From contig VBJR01000248.1 of assembly GCA_005880175.1 (NCBI GenBank), positions 2,655-8,500 on the forward strand: 5,846 nucleotides of DNA, given 5' to 3'. Below, in pieces: positions 1 through 5,846 of this stretch; position 1 is the first letter of the stretch, and the number at the start of each line of letters is the position of its first letter. Made by a program: the position numbers and the translations under genes. Under the pieces are notes generated by a model. That model was given only the letters and a program-made list of their open reading frames with translations. It made no database searches and was not told where the DNA came from. This DNA is from Chloroflexota bacterium (lineage in GTDB: Bacteria > Chloroflexota > Dormibacteria > Dormibacterales > Dormibacteraceae).

Positions 1-839
1 AGCTGGGCGAGATCTTCCTCCGCAGCCGGTTCTGCACGTACGGCTACATCAACGCCCCCGAGGAGCAGGTGGTGCGCTTCGTGCCCAACCGCCGCCGGCC
101 CGAGGCCGACGACATCCTGTATCGCACGGGGGACTCGGGCCGCCACCGGCCGGACGGCATCGTGGACGTGCTCGGGCGCCGGGACGACCAGGTCAAGATC
201 CACGGCGTCCGCATCGACCCGGCCGAGGTCCAGGCGGTGCTCGCCCTGCACCCCGACGTGGCCGAGGCGGGGATCAAGGTCCACCGCGGCGGCGACGGCG
301 AGGCGATGCTCGTCGCGTACTACGTCGCGGGCGGCGGGGATGGCCTCACCGGCCCACGGCTCCGGGCCTGGCTGGCGGAGCGGCTGCCGGAGGCCATGGT
401 GCCGCGCGCGTTCACCCGGCTCGACAAGCTGCCCCTGCTGCCCAACGGCAAGCTGGACAAGCGTTCGCTGCCCGAGCCCGAGCTCGGCGTGGACCCCGCC
501 GACGACGCCCAGCCGAGCACCGACACCGAGTGGGCCGTGGCCCGGATCTGGGGCGAGGTGCTGGGACTGCCCACCGTCGGTCTGCGCAGCAACTTCTTCG
601 CCCTGGGCGGCCACTCGCTCAAGGTCGTGGACCTGGTGAGCCGCATCCGGGAGACGTTCGCCGTGGACCTGCCGCTCCGGGTCGCGTACGAGAGCCCGAC
701 GGTGGAGGAGACGGCCAGGGCGATCGAGCAGTGGCAGCGGGACGAGCTGGTCCACGCCGCCGCCGGCCTCCCCGAGGAGGGCGACGAGGTGGACGCCCTG
801 CTCCGCGCCCTCGACGAGCTGGAGGGCACGGGTCGATGA
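1..839 (+). CDS. NRPS, 3' end of gene: partial A domain plus PCP (5' truncated)
   Basis: This is the C-terminal end of a non-ribosomal peptide synthetase; 278 residues are visible (reading frame from base 3) and the start lies upstream of the window. The A domain would adenylate an amino acid and load it on the PCP. Visible in order: A6 (GEIFLRSRF, residues 2-10), A7 (YRTGDS, 40-45, with Ser where Leu or Arg is usual), A8 (GRRDDQVKIHGVRIDP, 58-73), A9-like LPEAMVPR, and A10 with the catalytic Lys (NGKLDK, Lys150). A PCP follows with FFALGGHSL; the phosphopantetheine-bearing Ser is residue 205 (bases 615-617). The protein ends about 75 residues later in an acidic, probably helical tail with no thioesterase, epimerase or further C domain. 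The intermediate must therefore pass to another protein. The substrate-pocket residues before A6 are outside the window except the A10 Lys, so the substrate cannot be predicted. The stop codon overlaps the thioesterase start. Confidence 0.96.
   Translation, partial: LGEIFLRSRFCTYGYINAPEEQVVRFVPNRRRPEADDILYRTGDSGRHRPDGIVDVLGRRDDQVKIHGVRIDPAEVQAVLALHPDVAEAGIKVHRGGDGEAMLVAYYVAGGGDGLTGPRLRAWLAERLPEAMVPRAFTRLDKLPLLPNGKLDKRSLPEPELGVDPADDAQPSTDTEWAVARIWGEVLGLPTVGLRSNFFALGGHSLKVVDLVSRIRETFAVDLPLRVAYESPTVEETARAIEQWQRDELVHAAAGLPEEGDEVDALLRALDELEGTGR
821..826 (+). promoter_or_regulatory. Ribosome binding site of the type II thioesterase gene
   Basis: GGAGGG lies inside the end of the upstream NRPS gene, nine bases before the ATG at 836. 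It decides the thioesterase start: the same frame is open back to about 530, but that extension lies over the A-PCP coding region and has no homology to thioesterases. Confidence 0.8.
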
Positions 840-1600
840 GCCGCTACGGCGCCACCACCGCCACCTGGCTGGGGCCGCCCGGCCCCCGGCCGGAGGACGT
901 CGCCCTCTACTGCCTCCCGTACGCGGGCGGCGGGGTCGGCGTCTACCGCGAGTGGCGCGGCCGGATCCCGGGCGTGGAGGTGGTTCCCGTGCACCTGCCC
1001 GGCCGGAACGGCCGGATCCGCGAGCGGCCGTACACGAGCGTGGACGAGCTCGTCGGGGACCTGGCCACGGCCATGGAGCCGCGCCTGCACCGCCCGTTCG
1101 CGGTCTTCGGGCACAGCATGGGGGCGCTGCTGGCCTTCGAGCTGACCCGGCAGCTCCGCCGCCGCGGTCTGCCCCGGCCCCGCGTCCTCTTCGCGTCGGG
1201 CGCGGTCGCCCCCCAGCGGCGGCGGCGCAAGGAGGTCGCCAGCGACCCCAGGGAGCTGATCATGCGAATACGCGACCTCGGCGGTCCGGGCCTCGAGGCG
1301 CTGAGGAACCCGGAGCTGCTGCGCCTGGTCCTGCCATGGCTGCGGGCGGACTTCCAGCTCGTGGACGGCTACGTCTACCAGGACCAGCCGCCGCTGGACT
1401 GTCCGATCCACGCCTTCTGCGGCAGCCGCGACCCCGAGGTCAGCGGGGAGGACGCGGAGGGATGGCTGGCGCAGACCAGCGCGGGCGGCGCCGTCCGCGT
1501 CCTGCCCGGCGACCACTTCTTCCTGGACGAGAGCCGGGAGGCCCTGCTCGCCGCCGTCGGCGGCGAGATCGGCGCCGTCTCGGCCGCGCGGGAGGCCTGA
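836..1600 (+). CDS. Type II (editing) thioesterase, alpha/beta hydrolase
   Basis: A complete 254-residue stand-alone thioesterase of the GrsT/SrfAD-like type II family, normal length for that family. Such cytoplasmic enzymes hydrolyse wrong or stalled acyl groups from carrier-protein arms and so restore blocked synthetase modules. Visible signatures: the N-terminal LPYAGGG oxyanion-loop motif (residues 27-33), the nucleophile elbow GHSMGA (92-97, Ser94), FASGAVAP (119-126), the family block LPWLRADFQLVDGY (166-179), the catalytic Asp in GSRDPEV (Asp199) and the catalytic His in GDHFFL (His227). The triad is thus complete. There is no signal peptide or membrane segment. The ATG overlaps the upstream stop as ATGA, and the next NRPS gene starts after only three bases, so it is co-translated with the synthetases and most likely serves them. 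One rare ATA codon (1268) is present. A role in releasing the final product is less likely, since chain release normally uses a fused type I domain. Confidence 0.95.
   Translation: MSRYGATTATWLGPPGPRPEDVALYCLPYAGGGVGVYREWRGRIPGVEVVPVHLPGRNGRIRERPYTSVDELVGDLATAMEPRLHRPFAVFGHSMGALLAFELTRQLRRRGLPRPRVLFASGAVAPQRRRRKEVASDPRELIMRIRDLGGPGLEALRNPELLRLVLPWLRADFQLVDGYVYQDQPPLDCPIHAFCGSRDPEVSGEDAEGWLAQTSAGGAVRVLPGDHFFLDESREALLAAVGGEIGAVSAAREA
1591..1595 (+). promoter_or_regulatory. Ribosome binding site of the C-A-PCP gene
   Basis: GGAGG, overlapping the last codons of the thioesterase gene, sits eight bases before the ATG at 1604. It supports that ATG as the start, and the N-terminal helix it gives (a Leu/Ser/Asp/Gln/Arg-rich stretch before motif C1) is normal for a C-domain protein. 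Confidence 0.75.
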
Positions 1601-1603
1601 GAG

Positions 1604-4600
1604 ATGACCGACCTGGCGACACGGCTCGAGCGACTGTCCAGCGACCAGCGGGCCAGCCTGCTGCGCCTCCTGCAGGGCCCCGGCGCCGAGCGCGGCCCGC
1701 GGCTCCGCCGGCGCTCGCCGGCCGAGCCGCTGCGGCCCTCGTACGCCCAGCAGCAGCTCTGGTTCGTGGACCGCCTGGGCGCCGGCCGCGCCCGCAACAA
1801 CGTCATCGCGGCCCGGCACGCGGTCCTGCGCACGGCGTACCGGGAGGTGGACGGGCAGCCGCAGCCCGTGGTGGCGGCGGCCCGGCCCGTGGACCTGCCG
1901 GTGGTGGACCTCTCGGGCCTGCCGGCCGGCGAGCGCGAGCGGCGGCTGGCGGAGATCGTCGCCGAGCAGGAGGCGACGGCCTTCGACCTGGAGCGGCGCG
2001 TGCTCCGGGCGCTGCTCGTCGCGCTGGCGCCCGAGCACCACGTCCTGGTCTGGTGTGTCCACCACATCGCCTGGGACTCGGGGTCGCGGCGCGTCTTCTT
2101 CGCGGAGCTCGGCGCGCTGTACCCGGCGTTCGCGGCCGGCCACCCCGCGTCCCTGCCCGACCTGCCCGTCCAGTACAGCGACTACGCGGCCTGGCAGCGG
2201 GAGACGCTGGAGGACGCCCGCGGCGAGGAGCTACGCGCGTACTGGCGGCGCCGGCTGGCCGGCGTCGAGGCCTTCGCCCTGCCCACGGACCGGCCGCGCG
2301 GCCGGGGCACGAGCTTCCGCTCCCGCCACCTGGTCAGGTACGTCGAGCCGGACGCGCTGGCGGGCGTCAAGCGGATCTGCGGGAGCAGCGGCGCGACGTT
2401 GTACGTGGTGCTGCTGGCCGCGCTCGACGCCCTCTTCCACCGGTACACCGGGCGCCGGGACATCGTCATCGGCGCCGCCAACGCGGCGCGCCCGGCGGCC
2501 GAGCTCCGGCCGCTGACCGTGGCCGACGCCTTTGCCCACCAGGCGCTGCCGTTCGAGCAGGTCGTCGGCGCGGTCAACCCGGACCGCGACCCCGCCCGCA
2601 ACCCGCTGTTCGAGGTCGAGTTCACCGTCTTCGAGAACGACATGCGCGAGGGCATCCCGGCGGGCGACCTCGTGCTCGAGGTGGAGCGGGTCCCCAACAC
2701 CGCGCTCCGCTTCGACATGAGCGTGCTCGCCTGGGAGGACGGCGACCGGCTGTGCCTCTGCATCGAGTACAACGTGGACCTGTTCGACCAGGCCACGGTG
2801 GACCGGCTCATCGACGGCTTCGCCGGCGTCGTCCGCCAGGTGGCCGCGCGGCCGGAGGCGCGCGTCTCCTCGCTCGAGATCCTGGGCACCGCCGAGGTCC
2901 AGCGGCTGACCGCCGAGTGGGCCCTGGGTCCACGCCGGCCCGGGCCCGGGACCACGCTCGACCGGGCCTTCGCGGACCAGGTGGCCCGCACGCCCCACGC
3001 GCCGGCGCTGACCTGCGCGGGGACCACCCTCACGTACGCCGAGCTCCACCGCCGGGCGAGCCGCCTGGCCCGCCGCCTGCGCGCGGCCGGCGTCGGCCCC
3101 GAGCGGACCGTGGGGATCGCGCTCGACCGCTCGGTCGAGATGATCGTCGCGGTGCTGGCCGTCCTCGAGGCGGGCGGCGCCTACCTGCCCCTCGACCTGT
3201 CCCACCCGGCCGAGCGCCTGCGCCACGCGCTGGCGGAGAGCGGCGCCGAGGTGGTGGTGACGCACTCGGCGCTCGCCGGCCGCATCCCCGCGCCGGGCCT
3301 CCGCGCGGTGCTCGTGGACGGGGCCGGAGCGGAGGACGGCGGCGACGCCCTCGCCCCCACCGCCCGGCCGGAGAACCTGGCCTACGTGCTCTTCACGTCC
3401 GGCAGCACCGGGGTGCCGAAGGGCGTGATGGTGGAGCACCGGTCGGTGGTCGCCTTCGTCCGCGGGATCGCCGGGGCGTACGGGATCGACGGGCGGGACA
3501 GCCTGCTCCAGTTCGCGGCGCTGGGCTTCGACGTGTCGGTGTTCGACGTCTTCGCCGCCCTCCTGACGGGCGCCCGGCTCGTGGTGGCCGGCGACCGCGA
3601 GCGCGCCGAGCCGCGCCTGCTCACCGAGCTCCTGCGCTCCGAGCGCGTGACGGTCGCGGAGCTGCCGCCCGTGCTCCTGCCCCTGCTCGATCCGGACCTG
3701 CCGGACCTGCGCCTGGTGTCCGTGGGCGGCGAGACGTTCCCCGGCCAGCTGGTGGAGCGGTGGACGCGGGGCGGGCGCCGGTTCGTGAACGGCTACGGGC
3801 CCACCGAGACGACCGTCGCCGTGACCCTGAAGGAGTGCGCCGGGAGCTGGGAGCGGACGCCACCGATCGGGCGGCCGATGGCGAACCACCAGGCGCTGGT
3901 GCTCGACGGCGGCCTGCGGCCGCTGCCGCCCGGCGTGCCGGGCGAGCTGTGCGTCGCGGGCGCCGGCGTCGCCCGCGGCTACGCGGGCCGGCCCGCGCTG
4001 ACGGCGGCGTGCTTCGTGCCCAACCCGCACCCCACCGTGCCGGGCGAGCGGATCTACCGGACCGGCGACCTCGCCCGCTGGCTGCCGGACGGCGACCTGG
4101 AGTTCGCCGGCCGGCTCGACCGGCAGGTCAAGGTGCGCGGGTTCCGGGTCGAGCTGGCGGAGGTCGAGGCGGTGCTCGGCGGGCACCCCGCGGTCGTCCG
4201 CTGCGCCGTCGAGGTCGCCGGCGACGGCGGCGGGACCTCGCTCGTCGCGTACGTCGAGCCGGCGGCCGGCGCGGGCGCGACGTCCGGCTCGCTCCGCGAC
4301 TACGCGGCGGACCGGCTCCCCGCGTACATGGTCCCGGCCCGCGTCGTCGTGCTGGACCGCATCCCGCTGACGGCGAACGGCAAGATCGACCGGCGGGCGC
4401 TGCCGGCGCCCGACGACAGCCGCCCGGACGGCGTGGCCGCGTTCGTGGCGCCGCGCACGGAGCTGGAGCGGCGGATCGCCGCCGAGGTCTTCGCGGCGGT
4501 GCTGGAGCTGACCGGCGTCGGGGTGACCGACGACTTCTTCGCCCTCGGCGGCAACTCGATCCAGGCCATGCAGGCGGTGTCCAGGCTGCGGTCCGTGGCC

Positions 4601-4792
4601 GGCGTGGAGGTCCCGCTGGCCGACTTCTTCGAGACGCCGACCGTGGAGCGCCTGGCCGGCGCGCTGGAGGCCGGGCGCTGGGCGGCCGGCACGGACGAGG
4701 GCCGGCTGGGCACGACGCTGGACGGTGTCGAGCAGCTGTCCGACGAGGAGGCGCGGGAGTACCTGGCGCTGCTCGAGGAGGTTCAGCCGTGA
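1604..4792 (+). CDS. Single-module NRPS, C(degenerate)-A-PCP
   Basis: A complete 1062-residue NRPS module. The C domain (about 45-425) shows C1 (SYAQQQLWFV, 46-55), C2 (RHAVLRTAY, 71-79), C3 (HHIAWDS, 153-159; His154 would be catalytic, Ser159 replaces the usual Gly), C4 (YSDYAAW, 191-197), C6 (HQALPFE, 312-318) and C7 (RDPARNPL, 328-335). C5 is absent, as are about 21 residues between C1 and C2, so condensation activity is doubtful. The A domain (about 450-935) is intact: A1 LTYAEL, A3 FTSGSTGVPKG (597-607), A4 FDVSVFDVF (642-650), A5 NGYGPTETT (729-737), A7 YRTGD (818-822), A8 (837-850) and A10 NGKIDR with Lys927. Aligned to GrsA, the pocket residues read D643 V644 F647 E686 V705 V707 G730 V738 A739 K927, a code I do not recognise; Glu at the 278 position is also seen in an ornithine code, so a basic residue is possible but unproven. 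The PCP has LGGNS with Ser985 (4556-4558). An acidic C-terminal helix follows. Confidence 0.95.
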   Translation: MTDLATRLERLSSDQRASLLRLLQGPGAERGPRLRRRSPAEPLRPSYAQQQLWFVDRLGAGRARNNVIAARHAVLRTAYREVDGQPQPVVAAARPVDLPVVDLSGLPAGERERRLAEIVAEQEATAFDLERRVLRALLVALAPEHHVLVWCVHHIAWDSGSRRVFFAELGALYPAFAAGHPASLPDLPVQYSDYAAWQRETLEDARGEELRAYWRRRLAGVEAFALPTDRPRGRGTSFRSRHLVRYVEPDALAGVKRICGSSGATLYVVLLAALDALFHRYTGRRDIVIGAANAARPAAELRPLTVADAFAHQALPFEQVVGAVNPDRDPARNPLFEVEFTVFENDMREGIPAGDLVLEVERVPNTALRFDMSVLAWEDGDRLCLCIEYNVDLFDQATVDRLIDGFAGVVRQVAARPEARVSSLEILGTAEVQRLTAEWALGPRRPGPGTTLDRAFADQVARTPHAPALTCAGTTLTYAELHRRASRLARRLRAAGVGPERTVGIALDRSVEMIVAVLAVLEAGGAYLPLDLSHPAERLRHALAESGAEVVVTHSALAGRIPAPGLRAVLVDGAGAEDGGDALAPTARPENLAYVLFTSGSTGVPKGVMVEHRSVVAFVRGIAGAYGIDGRDSLLQFAALGFDVSVFDVFAALLTGARLVVAGDRERAEPRLLTELLRSERVTVAELPPVLLPLLDPDLPDLRLVSVGGETFPGQLVERWTRGGRRFVNGYGPTETTVAVTLKECAGSWERTPPIGRPMANHQALVLDGGLRPLPPGVPGELCVAGAGVARGYAGRPALTAACFVPNPHPTVPGERIYRTGDLARWLPDGDLEFAGRLDRQVKVRGFRVELAEVEAVLGGHPAVVRCAVEVAGDGGGTSLVAYVEPAAGAGATSGSLRDYAADRLPAYMVPARVVVLDRIPLTANGKIDRRALPAPDDSRPDGVAAFVAPRTELERRIAAEVFAAVLELTGVGVTDDFFALGGNSIQAMQAVSRLRSVAGVEVPLADFFETPTVERLAGALEAGRWAAGTDEGRLGTTLDGVEQLSDEEAREYLALLEEVQP
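4775..4781 (+). promoter_or_regulatory. Ribosome binding site deciding the GTG start at 4789
   Basis: GAGGAGG, within the last codons of the C-A-PCP gene, lies seven bases before the GTG at 4789. It supports this GTG, which overlaps the TGA stop as GTGA, as the start of the last gene. A GTG at 4793 is in another frame that closes at 5308 and encodes no domain. Confidence 0.8.
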
Positions 4793-5846
4793 GTGGGACG
4801 AACGCCCTGGAGTCGCGAATCGGCGCGCTCTCCGAGGAGAAGCGGGCGCTCCTGGAGGTGCTGCGGGCCGCCGGCGAGCCGGCGGCGCTCGCGCCCCGGA
4901 CGCCCTGGACCGCGGCGGCGCCTGCCACCGCGGCCCAGCGGCGCACCTGGCAGGTGCAGGAGCGCGACCCGGCGGACACGTCCGCCAACGTGCGGATGGC
5001 GGTGCGGCTGGAGGGCCGGCTGGCCGTGGCGGCGCTGGTCGCGAGCGTCGAGCACGTCGTGGGCCGGCACGAGGCGCTGCGCACCGGGTTCCGGGCCGAC
5101 GGCGAGGACCTGGTCCAGGTCGTGCGCGGCCCGGACGAGGTCGGCATCGCGGTGCGGCAGCGCCCGGGCCTGGACGCCGCCGGCCGCGAGGCCGAGGCCA
5201 TGCGGCTGGTGCGGGAGGAGGCGGACCGGGCGTTCGACCTCCGCCGCGACCCGCTGCTGCGCGCGAACGTGGTCTCGTTCGACGAGACCGACCACGTGCT
5301 CACGCTGACGGCCCATCACGCCATCATCGACGGCTGGTCGTCGGCGATCGTCACGCGGGAGCTGACCGCGGCCTACACCTCGCTGAGCCAGGGCGAGACG
5401 CCCGGCGACGCGCCCCCGCCCGCGCTGCAGCTGGCCGACTACGGGGCGTGGCAGCACGCCTGGCTGCGCGGCAGGGGCCGCCTGGAGCAGCTGCTCCACT
5501 GGCGCGCGCGCCTGCGCGGCGCCCGGGCCCTGGACCCGCTGCTGCCGGGCGGCCCCGGCTTCGAGCGCGGCCACCTGACCCTGTCCCTCGGGCTCGAGTC
5601 GTCCCGCCGCGTCCGCGGGCTGGCGGGCGCCGAGGGGGCGACCGTCTACATGACGCTGCTCGCGGCCTTCGGCGCGCTCGTGGCACGGCGCTTCGGCCGG
5701 AACGACCTGGTGATCGGCACCCCGATCGCCGGCCGCCGCGACCGCCGCCTGGAGGACTCGGTCGGGCTCTTCACGAACGTGATCCCGGTCCGTCTCGACC
5801 TGTCCGGCGGGCCGACGTTCCGGACCCTGCTGCGGCGGGCCCGGCA
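4789..5846 (+). CDS. NRPS, 5' end of gene: N-terminal C domain (3' truncated)
   Basis: The start of another NRPS; the frame is open from the GTG to the window edge, giving 352 complete codons. Residues 1-40 form a helix-prone leader (ALSEEKRALLEVLR, 13-26) typical before C domains. The C domain shows C1 (TAAQRRTWQV, 47-56), C2 (RHEALRTGF, 93-101), a canonical C3 (HHAIIDGWS, 176-184, catalytic His177), C4 (LADYGAW, 215-221) and C5 (VGLFTNVIPVR, 325-335), so it looks catalytically competent as far as it can be seen. It would join the residue on an upstream PCP, most simply that of the preceding gene, to its own amino acid. The usual LPTDRP segment after C4 is replaced by a shorter LLPGGPGFERG. 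I cannot say from sight whether it is an LCL or DCL type; no epimerase domain precedes it in the visible genes, which favours LCL. The following A domain presumably lies outside the window. Confidence 0.94.
   Translation, partial: MSGTNALESRIGALSEEKRALLEVLRAAGEPAALAPRTPWTAAAPATAAQRRTWQVQERDPADTSANVRMAVRLEGRLAVAALVASVEHVVGRHEALRTGFRADGEDLVQVVRGPDEVGIAVRQRPGLDAAGREAEAMRLVREEADRAFDLRRDPLLRANVVSFDETDHVLTLTAHHAIIDGWSSAIVTRELTAAYTSLSQGETPGDAPPPALQLADYGAWQHAWLRGRGRLEQLLHWRARLRGARALDPLLPGGPGFERGHLTLSLGLESSRRVRGLAGAEGATVYMTLLAAFGALVARRFGRNDLVIGTPIAGRRDRRLEDSVGLFTNVIPVRLDLSGGPTFRTLLRRAR

Noticed and set aside
530..835. Upstream extension of the thioesterase frame
   Set aside because: It overlaps the PCP coding sequence of gene 1, encodes an Arg/Gly-rich stretch unlike any thioesterase, and the ATG at 836 has a good ribosome binding site.
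320..2143. 607-codon open frame on the minus strand
   Set aside because: It lies opposite the A-PCP, thioesterase and C-domain genes. Its product is Arg/Gly/Pro/Ala-rich with no recognisable motif, the usual result of GC-rich third positions leaving antisense frames open.
1799..2521. Frameshift explanation for the missing C-domain blocks
   Set aside because: The conserved blocks on each side are in one frame and the DNA between them is itself too short to hold the missing segments in any frame, so a frameshift cannot account for them.
2939..2950. Perfect palindrome CCCGGGCCCGGG
   Set aside because: It falls within the coding C-A linker (Gly/Pro codons). In DNA this GC-rich such palindromes arise by chance, and nothing around it suggests a regulatory site or terminator.
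2231..4186. 651-codon open frame on the minus strand
   Set aside because: It is antisense to the intact C-A coding region. Composition is low-complexity and His/Arg/Gly/Ala-rich, with no domain, so it is a codon-bias shadow.
4793..5308. 171-codon plus-strand frame starting at GTG 4793
   Set aside because: It is out of frame with the conserved C-domain motifs that begin from GTG 4789, and its product is Arg/Ser/Pro-rich without motifs.
4128..5574. Overlapping minus-strand open frames opposite the junction of genes 3 and 4
   Set aside because: They run opposite well-conserved NRPS coding sequence, are low complexity and have no recognisable motif.
1..5846. TTA (bldA-type) codons, promoters, terminators, tRNAs, repeats or CRISPR arrays
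   Set aside because: Looked for by eye and none found. The rare codons noticed, ATA at 1268 and TTT at 2531, are isolated and not evidence of transfer.

Overview
The window is an internal slice of a non-ribosomal peptide synthetase (NRPS) biosynthetic operon. Very high G+C, codons ending almost always in G or C, GTG start use and the style of the NRPS motifs suggest an actinomycete (Streptomyces, Actinomadura or a relative). No species can be named from the sequence alone. All four genes read on the + strand. There is essentially no intergenic DNA, and no internal promoter, terminator, RNA gene, mobile element or CRISPR array is visible.

Layout. (1) 1-839: the 3' end of an NRPS gene, encoding the C-terminal part of an adenylation (A) domain and a peptidyl carrier protein (PCP). 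(2) 836-1600: a complete type II thioesterase, starting inside the previous stop codon (ATGA). (3) 1604-4792: a complete single-module NRPS of 1062 residues, arranged C-A-PCP. (4) 4789 to the window end: the start of another NRPS gene, opening with a condensation (C) domain and overlapping the previous stop (GTGA). Each internal start has a strong GGAGG-type ribosome binding site, so the genes look like one translationally coupled unit.

How they work together. The A domains activate amino acids as adenylates and load them onto the phosphopantetheine arm of the PCPs. The C domains join residues held on neighbouring PCPs. The thioesterase probably clears mis-primed or stalled carrier proteins.

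The most notable signal is in gene 3. Its C domain keeps motifs C1, C2, C4, C6 and C7 and the catalytic His. Two internal blocks are missing in frame: about 21 residues between C1 and C2, and about 29 residues that include all of motif C5. The HHxxxDG motif also reads HHIAWDS. The C domain of gene 4 has both blocks. So gene 3 carries either a degenerate, probably inactive C domain, which would make it act as a loading or non-condensing A-PCP module, or a sequence or assembly error. Its A domain has an unfamiliar specificity code (read by motif alignment as DVFEVVGVAK). I see no evidence of a wholly new type of system. This is a fairly ordinary NRPS operon with an odd module in it.
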